From contig NW_004086354.1 in the NCBI RefSeq assembly GCF_000220395.1, positions 1-61,237 on the forward strand: 61,237 bases of DNA. The letters are read 5' to 3'. The translations under genes and the position numbers were made by a program. Of the stretch, positions 35,528 to 48,900 are shown one piece after another. Numbering within the stretch: the stretch's first letter is position 1; each line of letters begins with the position of its first letter. This stretch comes from Ichthyophthirius multifiliis. Taxonomy: Eukaryota; Ciliophora; Oligohymenophorea; Hymenostomatida. The notes beneath the pieces were generated by a model, which did not search any database, was not told where the DNA came from, and worked only from the letters and a program-made list of their open reading frames with translations.

Positions 35528-37538
35528 TCATAAAAATTTAAAGAATATTATTATCATAGATTATTTTAAATATTATTTGTATATTGTTATCAAACTATTA
35601 AATTATTTAGAAATTAAAAGCTTATTTAAAGAATTATAAATTTATTTTAACAAATTTGTTTATAGATAAATACATCTTTTAATATTTTAATTCTTCAAAA
35701 AATACTAAAAAATATTATTTAAATTCTAGTTATTTTTTTTTTAAATAAAAATAAATAAATTATTAATAGATTTTAAAAACTACAGTGATAAAAACAATTT
35801 CAGCTAAATAAATTTAATATAACTCTAAATTATAGACTATTGAATTGTTTAACTTTCCTAAATTTTGGGATAAATTTTTGACTTTAAAAAAATAATAAAT
35901 ATAATTTAAACATATTTCATTTTTTACAATTGCATTTTATATTTCTTAAATTAAATAAATGTTTAAGTTAAGTTTATTATAATTAATGTTTTATTTATTT
36001 TTCAAACATATCTTAATTATTTTCTTTAAAAAAAATAAAATAAAAATATATAATATTTATTTAAATAACCTAATTATATTTTCTAAAGGTTTAAACTTTA
36101 TAAATTAAATTAATCTAGATGTTTATCTTAGCATCTTTATAAAATCTTAATATTCTCTAATTGTTTTTTATAATTATAAATTATAAATTCTAAATTAATA
36201 TTTTACATTAGATTTTCTATAATTTCTTATAAATTAAATTTTAAGTTTATTAGCTAAGAAAATAACTATATTTATAAAATCCTAATTATTTTGTGTTTTT
36301 AAATTCTATAAATATAATTTTTTATAAATATACAAAGAAAATATATATTTTTATGTGGAAAAACCATTAAAGTTAAAAAGCTAAACAATATTTTAAATAA
36401 ACTAATATTAGTTGCCTGAATTAAATAAATTTTTAAAGAAGAAATTAAAAAAAGGATTATTCTAATAATTATATTTTAATAAAATTTGAAAAAAAAATAT
36501 ATAATAATGAAATACTTAATTATAATTACTATTAAATGTAAAACCTTAATTTGTAAATACTTATTTTTTATTTATAGCTTCTTAATTAATTTTCTAAGTA
36601 TAACTTTTATTATCAAACTTTACTTTTTAAAAGAAAATATTTTTAAACTAAAACAGTGGAGTTTGAGTTTTCTATTTCTAATTTAAATTTTATAATTTAA
36701 ATTATATTTATTTAAAAAGTTCTTAATTTTTTAAAAATATTTATTTCGATTATTCTTTTCTATATAATAGATTGTTTTTACAAAATAAAATATAATTTTT
36801 TACATTCTATCAAATTAGTTATTTCTTAAAAAATCATTTTTTTCTTTAAATATATTTATTGAATAATCAATTACTTGAAAATCTTCGTTTGAAAATTTTA
36901 ATAGTAAATTAATATTCTATTTAATTTACTGAAATAACTCATTTATATAATAATTTTTTTTTTTTAGCATAATATTAGATTATAAATATCTTAAATTTAG
37001 AAATTTTTTAAATTAACTTTTTAATTTTCTCCTATCTTATATTATACTATAAAATTTAAGTCTTTTTCCATCTATTTTAAATCTTCAACTGAAAAACTTT
37101 ATTAGTTTTAATTTTTATTATCTTATTTCTTTTAATCTAAAATTTCATTGTTTTATTTAGATGTTTATTTTTGAATTTACTTTTGTTTTAACAATTATTA
37201 AATATTAAAAAAATCAGTTTATTATTAAGAATCCTTCATATTTATTGCTAATTTTCGCTCACATAATTCCATATTTATTTACTCAGAATATATTCTTATT
37301 GATTATTTTAAAGACTCATTTTATTTTTTTAAATGGATATAATTTTGTTTATATTATTTCTTAAAATTTTTATAAATTTAAAATATAATTTATAGCCAAA
37401 GTATATATATATATTTTTTTTTCATACATTTTAATTTTCCAAAGTTTAAATTTTATCTAGGTAAAATTAGGTTTAATTTATACTTTTTACACTACTGCTT
37501 ATATTTTCGTAAGTAAAGTTATAATTATTTTAATACAT
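35528..37538 (-). CDS. Hypothetical coiled-coil protein
   Basis: The first exons are convincing: ATG at 37536-37538 opens MYQNNYNFTYENISSSVKS; a GTATGA...TTAAG intron removes the AT run near 37400; then comes a Gln/Lys-rich coiled coil (LKQSIRIYSEQINMEL, then SVEDLKQMEKDLNF). Further down the frame changes at a poly-A run near 36960 and protein-like text continues (LLLKFSNEDFQVIDYSINIF; QLENIKILQRCQDKHL; FLKNQNIKRCIYLQTNLL) to TGA at 35528-35530. Introns in this lower half were not placed, so this could be one gene or two. No domain is recognised. Neighbours are VPS25 (3' side) and a Vti1-like SNARE (5' side), all on the minus strand. Confidence 0.5.
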
Positions 37539-37658
37539 ATTTATTAACTTTTAAAATTAATATTTTTTTATAAAATTTTTTTAGCTTATTTTTAAGTTTA
37601 AAGTTAAATATAAAAAAATATAAATAATATAATTTTTTTTTATTATTAAAAATAAAAT

Positions 37659-38456
37659 TCATTTTTTGAATATTTTATATGAAATTATAAATATTATAGA
37701 ACATATAATAAATCCAATCAAAACATAAATAATAATTCTATTATAATATGCTCTTTTTTGCATTTACTATATATAAATTTCAGCTTCTGTATAATCCTAA
37801 TTATTTTCTTTTAATTTTATTACAGTATTATCAATGACTTAGTTTTATTATTAAATATTATCTTATATATAGTTTGTATAATTTTCAGCTTAATAAATAT
37901 CTTTTTTTGCATTCATTAAATTGAAATTAGACTATAATTGACTAACATATACATCTTCATTTTATGATAAATCAAATTTATATTTACTTCTATTTATTTC
38001 CTAAGCCTTTAATTTTTTTAAGTTTTCAATTATAATTAATTTTTGTTAAACTATAAAAATTACATGATTTTTTTTCGAACAATTAAATAAATTCTATTTT
38101 TCGAATTTATAATAAAATTCTTTGTATTAAACTTGATAATTTTTAAACTTCATTTATAAAAAAAATATTTATATTTTAAAATAGTTAGTTTATATAAAAT
38201 TAACTTTTCCTTAAAATTGCTTTAAGTTTAAACATTCTAGCTCCATTACTTTTTATTTTTAATTTTTTATATTTTTATTTTTTTCAATTACATTTTAATA
38301 TTTAATTCATTTAAATAAGATCTTATTAATTAACTTTTTTTCCCAAATAAATACTTAAAAAAGATCATTATTAATATAATATATTTAAATACTATTTTTT
38401 TATAATCTTTGAATTAATTCTTTTATTTCTACTTCATATTCTTAAAAGTTGTCCAT
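37659..38456 (-). CDS. Vti1-like Qb-SNARE
   Basis: The ATG (38454-38456) opens MDNFQEYEVEIKELIQRLQ, which fits the N-terminal helix of Vti1 (F..YE.E......I). The C-terminal exon is diagnostic of a tail-anchored SNARE: DVYVSQLQSNFNLMNAKKDI, QAENYTNYIQDNIQQQ, VIDNTVIKLKENNQDYTEAE, a basic patch QMQKRAYYNR, and one hydrophobic helix IIIYVLIGFIICSIIF ending KIFKK and TGA at 37659-37661. The central helix heptads carry a Gln at the likely zero layer (DNIQQQ). At least two introns interrupt the N-terminal half and are not fully placed. Vti1 acts in Golgi-endosome-vacuole fusion. A syntaxin/Sec20 relative cannot be excluded. Confidence 0.68.
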
Positions 38457-38797
38457 TTTTTTAAAATAAAAAAATCTTAAAAAGTAAATTATATTTAGTT
38501 TATGATATTATAAATGAAATATTTAAATTAACAAAAAAATATAAGTTCTTAATAATTATTATATTTACATATATTAAATAATAATATTTTTAAATATATT
38601 AATGTTTAAATAATTTAATAAACAAAAGAAAAAATAACAAAAACATTATATAATTTCTTTAAGAAAAAAAAAAAAAAATACTACAATCAACATTCAATAA
38701 TATATTTTATTAAAAAAAAAATTAATAGCATTTTTTTTTTTCCAATATCTAAATAAAACTTAAAATAAAAAAAATATAGAAATAAAAAGAAATGAAC

Positions 38798-39448
38798 TCA
38801 ATATCCATATTATGCAAGTTAATTCTTAATAGCTTTAACTTAAGGTAATCCAAGTTCTTTTTATCTTTCGTTATGGGCCTTAACTTTCTTTTAGAAATAA
38901 GTAGTTGCTCTAGCTTTTCTTTTAGTTTCTAATTAATCGACCAAGTTTTATTTGCTCCATCCAACTGAATTGCTCAAATCTCCTAATTTACAATAGTGCC
39001 TTTAGTTTTTCAATCTTTAAACTTTTAATGCATCAACAACGACTTATTTCTTAACTCTATCGTATGGTGCAGGTACTCCTTCAAAAATTTTGAGTTTTTC
39101 TATTTTTATTTTTTTATAAATTATTTTATCTTCACATAGATTTTTTTTATTACATAAGGCAGCAGCTCCTCTGGGTGTTAAATGAGGGATCATTCCTCTT
39201 ACACATCTCCAGAAAATTTTTGTAGGGGCTCTGAAATGTTAGAAACCTCTTCTGGGATTGTGATTCATCCATTTGTTTAAGAATTCACTGAATTTAACTC
39301 TGTTTCTGAAAAGTGATCCGGAAACGTTAATGCCTTCGGCTCTTACTACTACAATTCTTTATCCGGATAAAAGTTCTTTGGCAACATAGGATGCTAATCT
39401 TCCCAATAAATGGCCTTAAGCGTCTATAACTACGAGTTTGTCAAACAT
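38798..39448 (-). CDS. RPL13A: 60S ribosomal protein uL13 (L13A)
   Basis: The ATG (39446-39448) opens [20 protein letters not shown], matching the family start. Core motifs follow: [52 protein letters not shown], then [16 protein letters not shown] and the basic helix [12 protein letters not shown], ending QLAQYGY and TGA at 38798-38800. One intron (39100-39153) splits AALQ | KLKIF. At close to 200 residues it has the usual eukaryotic length. The gene uses more CC/GG-containing codons than its neighbours, as expected for a highly expressed gene. It is a structural protein of the large subunit. Confidence 0.97.
39100..39153 (-). other. Intron of the uL13 gene
   Basis: 54 nt, GT...AG on the minus strand. 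Its removal keeps the conserved [13 protein letters not shown]. Confidence 0.88.
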
Positions 39449-40677
39449 TTTTTCTTTGTTTTTTTTTTTTACTTTAATTTTTTTATATTATGATTTTTTT
39501 CTTATTTTAATTATTATATATTTGCTACTTTTTTTTTTATACTCCTTTTGTTTTAATATTTATTCTTTTTTGTATTTTTTTATTTATTTAATTTTTTTTT
39601 TTTTCTTATTAATTTTTTTATTTATTTTTTATATTTTATCTTGTATTTAATTTATCTTTTTTTTATTGTGTTTTCATTTATTAAATAAATATTATTAGAT
39701 AATTGAATTCTTATAAAAAATATATTTATAGTAAAAATCATTTTTTTTAATTATTATATTTATATAACTGTTTAATAAAATTAAAGTCATTTTATTTATA
39801 ATTGAATTTTGTTATTTTTTAATTTATAAATAACTTATCTATAAAAATATTATAATAAATAGTATTTAAAATTATATAAAAATTTTACATGAGCAATAAT
39901 AAATTAATCAAATATATATATATTATTTTATATTTAATATAATTTTTATATTAATAAAAAATACAAGTTAGCTTAAAGCATCAAACACTTATTTAATCTA
40001 TATATTTTTAAAATATTAAATCAAATTTCTTTATTAAATATAATATTTTTTATTTACAAAACATATTAATTTTATTAATTTTTTAATATAAAATTTTATT
40101 TTTGATTGGCAATTATAATGAATTTTGTTTATTTGAAAGTTCTTAGAATAAAAATATTTAGTTTATTGCATTTTATTTCATATGTCATTATTATAAATGG
40201 AATATTTTTGACTTTAATATTATTTAATTTAATATTTAAGAATAATATTAAAAATAAGATATTTGTTTAATTTAAAATATTATTTTTTTTATAAATAATA
40301 TTTGATTTATAATTCATATTAGTTCATAAAATAAAAGTTTTCAATTAAATTCAAATAAAATATTTATAAAAATAATTAAAATTATTACATTAAAAAATAT
40401 TTATAAAAAATTTTAAATTTATTTACAGCAAATATAGATAATACAATAAAAATGTAAATGCTTTATTAAATAAGCAAATTAAAACAATCATATTATTTAT
40501 AAATAATTAGATAAATTAAAAGTTAGTTTAAAAATTTAATAACTTTAAATTTAAATAATAACAAAAAAATAAATAAAAACTATATTATTTAAAACAAATA
40601 CTGTTTAATCAAAAAAAAAAAATCAATATTTTTTATTTTTCATCAATATAACTAGTTTTTTTAAATTAATTTAAAAA
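39449..40677. other. AT-rich spacer between divergent genes
   Basis: The first 200 bp upstream of the uL13 start are extremely T-rich on the plus strand (A-rich on the uL13 strand). The rest is plain A/T sequence without a coding signal. Divergent promoters of uL13 and the orphan gene at 40678 should lie here. Confidence 0.6.
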
Positions 40678-41472
40678 ATGTTAATAAATAAAAAAAACGA
40701 AATGTAAAAAAGATAAAGCTTAAAAAGAATTGATTTTTTATAAGAAAACGGTAAATATAAAAATAATGAAAATTAAATATTACATCTGTCAAAAAAATTA
40801 TCATTTATTTCGCCTATATCAAGAAATTTCAAAAAAAAAAACTAAGAAAAAAATGAACTTATAAAAAAATAAAAGTCTTTTTATATTAAAAGCTTCTTTT
40901 TTTTCTTTATATAATAAATAAAAACAATTAATATAATTACTTTAATCAAATAAGATTTTAAATAAAACTTAATTTCGTGAGAATAAATTAATTAAGTAAT
41001 TTTAAGATTTACTTCATTCTAAAAAAAATTAAAATTAAGACCTTTTATCACTAATAAGCATATAGTCCTCTTTCCACAGAAATTGGGAAAAGAAAACAAA
41101 TAAAAAATATTTCCTGCTAAATAACCAAGACAAAATAGTTTGAAAATAAAAGATAATAAATTATTAAAAATAACCAAAATTAAATTAAATTTTGTAAATA
41201 TTGAATCAATCTGTTTTCCAAACGTTATTTATTAAAATATTGACTGCTTGCCATTATTAAGTAAATTAAACTAATTCTTTGAGTATAGCTCTTATATTTG
41301 CCATATTTTCCCATCTTATCAATCCATATTTTTTCCTCTTTCTATTCTTAAATTTTAAATGCATTTTTTTTAATTTATATTTATAAAAATTTACCTTAAA
41401 ATTTTTTTTTTTTTTTCTAAATATAATGTAATTCTTAAATATAATAAAATATGTTTTTTTGAGAAGAAATGA
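40678..41472 (+). CDS. Orphan protein, basic N-terminus
   Basis: The ATG at 40678 opens MLINKKNEMQKRQSLKRIDF, and the frame runs through LSFISPISRNFKKK. A TGA at 40978 must be removed by an intron; a GT at 40875 and AG at 41006 keep the frame and join KKQK to FTSFQKKLKL. The second exon reads LRPFITNKHIVLFPQKLGK, then FVNIESICFPNVIYQ, NIDCLPLLSKLNQFFEYSS and YICHIFPSYQSIFFPL, which looks conserved and coding. In this frame the TGA at 41470-41472 ends the gene, though the last 40 codons are T-rich and further 3' exons up to about 41825 (KENKNQKIQKRS...) are possible. I recognise no domain. Confidence 0.5.
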
Positions 41473-41920
41473 TGAAATTATGAAAATGAAAAAATTTTAT
41501 AAAAAAATTAATTTTTTAATTATAATTTTTTGTTTTAAAATATAAAAAAATAACAATAACTAAACCAAATGATAAATAGATCCTAATTTTTTGATTTTGA
41601 GAGAAGGGATTTTTTTTCTTTTCTACACATAAACATATTTTTAGATAGTAAAAGAAAATAAAAATTAGAAGATTCAGAAAAGGTCCTATTAATTTAGAAA
41701 GTAAAAAGAACCAGAATTTAATAAAATTAATACATTTTTTATTAATAAAATATACAAATATTTTTATAAAGAAATAAATAGGAGAAAAAGAAATAAATAA
41801 TAACAGAATTTATATAAAATAATGAAAATAATAAATAAAAATATCTATTTTATTTATAAATAATATGCATTATAATAAATATTATATATAAATATAATAT
41901 ATATTTTTTTTTTTCGTATT
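41473..41920. other. Region between convergent genes, possible 3' exons
   Basis: Mostly A/T-rich. Stretches at about 41643-41725 and 41775-41825 read like Lys/Asn-rich protein on the plus strand and could be last exons of the orphan gene; this was not resolved. The calpain-like gene ends at 41921 on the other strand. Confidence 0.4.
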
Positions 41921-42214
41921 TCATTTTTAAGGCGTTAAAGTAAATATTTTATCTGAAGTAACCGATAAAATAAACTAACCAGCTAGTTTATATTAATAAG
42001 TGCTGGGCATTATATAATATCCAGCTTTATTTATGTTTTATAAAAAATAGCTTTCTTCTATAACTTAAACAGGCAAAAAGTTCACATCTCGAACTTTTTG
42101 ATCATCATAACTAATTTTTCCTTCTCTTTTTTCTAATAAATAGATGCCAATCATGCCTCCAACAGTATTCTACATGTAATAATAAAAATATAAATATATA
42201 TATTTATATATATA

Positions 42215-42273
<59 letters not shown>

Positions 42274-45085
42274 TGTATGATATTTTAAAATAATTACTTT
42301 AATTTTTGCTTTCCAATTCTTGTCAGCAATAGATAGAGTTATTTTGAAATTAGTGGGTACATTTTCAGGAAAAGATAATAAAAATTTAGGATTTTAAGTC
42401 CATGTTTTTTTAGATATTTCTTTTTCAAAAGGTTCATCATATAAATGACAACCTCCATCTGTAACTTCATTTTCCCATTTTCCTATTAAAACAGAGTTTA
42501 TATTTTCATCCAATTTTTACAATTAAACTGGATGATTTGAAAATATAGTTAATTTATATCCCGCGTACTTATCTTCTTCGTTCATTGAAGGAATTATTAT
42601 AAACGGACCTTCTGTAGGATTCCATGAAAAAAATAAAGCTGCAACTTCATCATTCTTATAAAAGCTTTCTTTAAATTTTTCCGCATAACCAACAAATAAT
42701 TTCCTCTCAATATGAATCATTTCTGGTGGTTCTAATTATTAATCGGTTTGCGCTAATAATCTTTATAAATCTGTTTTTTTAAAAAATATAAAATAAAAAT
42801 ATATTAAATAAAATACTTGATCCTGTTTATTTTCCTTTAGTTTGGATTTAAATAGGCTTTCCCTTAACTTGTTATTGCTTATTTTTATTTAAATTATATT
42901 AACAAATAGTCATTCCTATAGTATTAGTTCTGGTTTTTTTAATTTAAGTAGTTTTTCTTAATATGATTTTCAAATTTGTTGCCTATTTCAAATTAAGAAA
43001 ATATTAGGGATTCCTACACCAATTAGGATTATTTTTATTTTCTATTTTTCTTCTTCCTCCTGCATTATGTTATTCCCATTATTAATCTTCGATTGAAAAT
43101 TCCAAAGTTTCTGGCATTTCCATTATTTCTATCTTTATTTATTTGTATAATAAAATATATATACATATATATTTTACAGGTTCTGATGCAAAAATTCTTA
43201 AATAAAAAACTCTTTTTTCGTCTTTTTTACTTTCTGTTATCATATTAGGTACAATAATATAGTTTCCATAATTTTTTCCTTCAAATTTTTTCAAGGTTAT
43301 ATATTATGTTATTTCTCTTTAAGCTGATGCTTAACCATTTGGATTTGCTTCTATTATTATATTATTATCATCTGGATATTCCCAAACTCTATTTTTTCTA
43401 TCTTTTTGTAAAATTACAACAAAATTGCATTGTACATATGAATGTTTAGTTAATTTTTCATCTTCAAGCATCAAACTTATGTACATTTTAGTTTCTTTTG
43501 TTACTTTTAATCTAAATTGAGGGTTATTAAACCATTTTTCATCTGTATCTAATTATAAATACTCAGGCATATTTTCTTATCCATCGTAAATCATTTTAGG
43601 AGGACAAACACCTCCCTTTTTTTTGTTATTTTTAATTTTTTTTTTCAATATAAATAAGGTTAATAATATAATACCTATGTTTTTCCCTACCATTTAGATT
43701 CAATAGAATAACAATCCCAAGATTCTGGGAAAACTTTGCAAACATAAAGCTTATTGAAATGTAAATACCACTATTCATAAATTTTATAATTAAAAAAAAA
43801 TAAAAAAAATAAAAATACATCATGATAACTCATCCACCAAGTTCCATCTGATTTTTTCGATTTAAAAACAAGTTTTAATTTATCTCTTAGTTCCCCTATT
43901 TTATAAATATTATCATTTATATTTATATATAAAAAAAATGAAAAATTACTATATTTGTCCCATTCTTCAGAGTCATCACAAAAAGGCCCATTCCATCCAC
44001 CATCGGTACCCCAAGGATTTCTAATCCTAATAAGCTTAAGGTTTTCTTTAGGAAATTCTCTAATATCACAAATACCATAATGATGATTTTCAAGAATACC
44101 ATGAGTACCAGTATCTGCATTTTTCTTTAAAATAACAAAAAAAAATGTTAAAAAAATATAAAAATAAAATTATTAAAAATAAAAGTATTAAAAAAAAAAT
44201 ATCTACAGTTCCTTTTCCTTCAACATAATTAATACATCCAAGATAAAATTTCTAATGGAAATAATTATTAAGTATTTACCAAAATTAATTAGATTCAATT
44301 AATTTCGATGTATCTGGATCATTAAGAACCCATCCTTCTGAAACACCACCAGTAAGATCCACCAATCCTTCCAAAATAGATCCTTCGCAAATTTTCTAAT
44401 AACATCCATGTAATTTTGAGTATGCTTTTTCCATTAAAGGAATCCAAAATTCATTAGGAGATGCACAATAAGTAAACAAAATCTATTTTGATTCTTAATC
44501 AAAAGGTAATAATGTATCTACAATAACCTGTTTCCATTCTCCATTTTTAAAAAACTAAAAAGAGACAAATCCAGCATTGTCAAAATATTAAGTTTCCACA
44601 AATAACTTATCTAAAATATCTCCATGAGTACTAATTAGTATTATTGCTCCGATAAACCAACTTTCTCCAAAAGCTCCTTGCTTTGCATCCCCATCTTTAT
44701 CCTGTATAAATTTTGCATCCTTAGATATTTATTATGGCCTTTGCCATACTATTTTTCTTATATCTTTTCCCCATTCAGGAATATTCATTGTGTCTTTAAA
44801 TAATGAGCTATTATCTGGCCTAAAATCTGGATCTTCCCACATTTATCCTGTTTCCTTCCAATATTATATAATTTAAGCTTCCTATTCTTGATATCTAGAC
44901 ATATTATCTTATTATTCCTATTAATATTAAGATGTGTCTTATTGATTGTTCATTTGCTAATCATCATAATCTTAAGCGTCTTAATCTGAATCATTTTAAT
45001 CATCTTCTTTTTATTCATTGCTATCGTTTTGAGGCGAGTTCCCATTTTCGTTTGAGTTGTTAGAATCCTCATTTAAATTTTCCAT
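41921..45085 (-). CDS. Calpain-like protein, catalytic Cys replaced by Ser
   Basis: The ATG (45083-45085) opens MENLNEDSNNSNENGN, an acidic Asn/Gln-rich leader of about 80 residues. The protease domain follows: WEDPDFRPDNSSLF, IVWQRPQQI, then QGAFGESWFIGAI where active calpains have QGxLGDCWFLAAL; the Ser codon is AGT at 44660-44662. PWIPLMEKAYSKLHG-like text (FWIPLMEKAYSKLHGCYQ) and GSILEGLVDLTGG follow. The second subdomain keeps His (ENHHYGICDI) and Asn (LIRIRNPWG). Beyond it are at least two calpain C2-like (domain III) modules, for example SWNPTEGPFIIIPSM and FSNHPVQL, ending FTLTPQK and TGA at 41921-41923. Many short introns interrupt it; one is an 80-base (AT)n. Calpains are Ca2+-regulated cytosolic Cys proteases; with Cys lost this copy is probably a non-catalytic paralogue. 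The frame stays open upstream of 45085 without an ATG, so a spliced 5' exon is possible. Confidence 0.9.
42190..42269. repeat. (AT)n microsatellite in calpain intron
   Basis: About 80 bases of nearly pure AT inside an intron of the calpain-like gene; the longest AT run in the window. Confidence 0.88.
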
Positions 45086-45968
45086 TTCTTCTTGGTTTTC
45101 ATGGTTATCAAGGTTATCTTAGGAAATTTCTAATTTATTTATAATTTAAAAATAAATGTTATCATTTAATAATTCAATTTTTGTATTTAGATTTTATTTT
45201 TTTATGTTATATAGTGAATGTGTTATGTTTATATTGTTTTTTTATTTTCGTTTTTTTTTTTAAATAAATAAATATATATTTTATTTACATTATGACATTG
45301 CTATTTTATTGATCTCTATTTTGTTAATGCTTTTTCTTTTTTACTTTTATTTTTTATATATATGTATATAGTTGTTTTATTTTATTTTTATTTAAAAAAA
45401 GTTATAAATATATATAATCATAAGGAATATTTCATATTATTTTTTATTAAGAGTTAATGGATAATGAAATTAAATTAAATTAAATTAATACACTATTATT
45501 AATAATTAAAACATCAAATTATTAATATTTGAAATAAGTAAATGCTTTTTTTTAATTATATAATATATATAAGAATTTAAGAGAATCTTATTTATCAAAA
45601 TAATTATATATATTTTGGCACAATTTGTATTAAATTAAAAATCAAGTTAAAATATATAATAAATAAATTTAATTATAGATCATTTATTTTTTATTTATCT
45701 AATACAAAAAATTTATATTAAAGATTATAATTTACGAAATAATAGAAAATATAAAATGAACACAAATATTCTATATTTTTTATATAAAATTAAATTTTCA
45801 ACTTTTTCCATTTTAAAAAACTCGTTTTTTATACTTTTTTATAGTAATAAAATAAAAAAGCAAATGCAAATTTCAATTTTTAAACTTAATTAATAAAAAA
45901 AATATTTGATAAATAAATTATTTAATAAAGCTTTTATATACCGAAATATTTAATTATCATTTAAAATA
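45086..45968. other. Divergent 5' spacer of calpain-like and P-type ATPase-like genes
   Basis: About 880 bp of A/T-rich DNA. On the calpain strand the reading frame stays open for some 60 codons upstream of the chosen ATG (NIYFQIINKLEISQDN), so part of this may be a 5' exon. Otherwise no coding signal. Both genes must have their promoters here. Confidence 0.5.
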
Positions 45969-48900
45969 ATGAGTTAAAAGAAAATTCAGTTTAAATTATC
46001 AAGTGCAATTATTAGTGCATTTACTTAATCAATGTAAATAACCAATACATAATTAACCATTAATATTAAAAAATAACATAAGGCATGATCTTTAGTAAAA
46101 AGAAAATTAAAGGAAATTATCTGCATTAACTGATAATTTTGTAAAAACTGAACATCGTTAAAATTTGAAAAAGAATAAATAAATATCATCTGAAAATCCA
46201 ATTGAAAAAAAAAAATATAGAATAGGAGAATAATATAAATTTATGGATTCCCATAGAATAGGATTAAAGGAGTTATAAGAAAGATATTTAACTAATATAT
46301 AAACAGGTTTAACATAACAAGTTGTAGATTTAAAATTAAAAAAAATGAAGAATGTATTATAAAAAATAACTAAAAAAACAATTTTTATAAAATTTGTTAA
46401 ATAATTAAAAAAAATTTATCATCTTTTAATTCTATTTGCATCTTTTTTAAGTTTTTTTTTATATTATTAAAATATGTAATATTAGATGGTATTTTTTCTT
46501 TTTTGTAAAAAAAAATATTTATTTATATACTTAAAAAAAAAAAGTTAATAACAGGATTTATTCTATTTACAATTGCAATGGTATCTAGTTATACTAGCCT
46601 TTATATTTAAAGAAAAGATATTGATATATTAGAAAATATAGACTAAATTATACCTTAAAAATCGATAGTTATTAGAAACTCAGAAGAAGTATGTATTAAT
46701 TCATCAGAAGTAAAAAAAAAATAAAAAAACTAAAAATATAAAAAAAATATAGCTTGTATAAGGGGATATTATTAAATTAAATTAAGATATGGTTTCTCCT
46801 GCTGATATAAGAATTTTAGCTTCAAGCGATCTCTTTATTAATAAAACTATATATACAGGAAACAAATAAGAAATTTACTGTCATCCTGAATGCATGAATA
46901 AGGAAAATCCTTTAAGTACTACTAATATTATATTTTTAGGCTGTAAAATTACAAATGGAAAGGCATTAGGGATGGTAATATAAACAGGGACCGAAACTCT
47001 AATATAAGATTTGGCATATAAATGTATAAAAATAAAGTGAAAAATAAATAAAATATATATTTATTTTTCTAAATATTTAAAAAAAATATAATAAATATTT
47101 TTAGGTAGCTAAGAAGATTATTTCCCTGACAGTTAATCTAAAAAATACTTTGATATATTTCTAAATTAAATAAGTTTTGCTAGCCTTGGATTCGGGTTAT
47201 TATTAATAACCATAAATATAATCTTATAAAGAGATATAGGAATAGAGAATTATCTTTTATTTTCAATAGGAATTTTAATTTCAACTCTTCCTTTAGGAAT
47301 TATAATATTAAAAACATTATATATTGTAATAATTGAAAGAAAACTTTTGTAATCAAAGCTTTAATTAAATTATAGAGAATCATTGACTGCTCTGGGCTAA
47401 TCCACTTGTATTTGTATAGATATGACAGGAGTTATTACTATAAACAAATTTATTGTAAGCGATTTATGGTATGATGATAAACCCGTAAATACAAACAAAT
47501 AATTTATATTTTAATACTATTTATTTATAAAAAAAGCATATAGGCAAGAATTCTTAATTATCTGATAAAGATGAAAAGTTATAATATAATATAAAAAAAG
47601 ATTAATCATTGTAATTTATGATGGAATGTGCAGTTTTATGCAATGATGCATATTTTTCAGATAATTTGCCTGCCTCAGTAATAAAAGAAGTTTAATAAAA
47701 TAATTAGCTAAATTTATAATAAAAAAAAGAAAAACTTTATAATTTGTAAAAAGATTATTCTCAAGAATTAAAAAATAAAAAATGGATTGATTGGCCTTGT
47801 GTTGGATAAGAAAACGAAATTGCTCTTCTTAAATTTTTTTAACCTTTAAAAGATATTAGATATATAAGAAAATAATAGCCTATTATTCATGATTCTTCAG
47901 GATAAAAAGCTAAAATTTAATTTAGTTAATAAAATTATTATTCTTTTGTTATATGCTCAAACATTTAGGAAAGATCTTACTTTACTTTATATACCAAAGT
48001 ATATTTATAAATAAATGTTTTTGTATTAATATTTATATAAATGAAGGGATCTCCTTAAGTTGTTTGGAATATGTGTGATAAAATATATGATAGAGGAAAA
48101 ATTACTAAAAAATCTAATAAATGGGAAATAAAATTTGAAAAAATTATGAACTTTTATGGTAAAAATAGTTATAGAGTTTTAGCTTTTTCAAAATTAGATT
48201 TAAGTAAAAAAGTAAGTTAAAAAAAAAATTAAATATATAGAATAAAAAAATAGATTTTCAAGTAAAATACAGATATAGATATAAAAGAATTAAACTTTCC
48301 CTTAAACAATTAAATATTTATAGGTTTAGTTGCATTCGAAAATCCAATTAAGTAAAGAAAAATTAAAAAAATATTAAATGAAATAAAATAAAAAGTTATT
48401 AAAACATTAATATAGTAAAATCCTGGTAAAACGAAGGTCGAAAAATAATAATGATGACAGGTTAAAAAAAAAAAATGAACATAAATTAGACAAATAAATT
48501 AAAAAAAAGGTGAAGACGCACTTACAGCCACTTAAATAGCAAAAAAAAGCCATATTATAACAATGAAAACTTAACTAGATATTTAAAAAGATCTAAATAT
48601 ACCTCCAGAAAACGCAATAATAGACGCCTAATCATTAGTAATAGATGGTGATTAACTTGCAAAACAAATAATCCAAGAAGAAGGTCTTCCAGACAAACAA
48701 AAAGGTAAAATACTAGAAAATTGGTTAAAAAAAAAAGAAATAATATTTACTCGAATCTAGCCTTCACATAAAGTATATATAATAAAAGCTTTAAAAAAGC
48801 TAAACCATATTATAGCATCTACAGGAAAAGAATGTAAAGATTCCCCATATATAAGATTTTCTGATGTAGGAATTTCATATGGGATTTAAGGAGATGAAAT

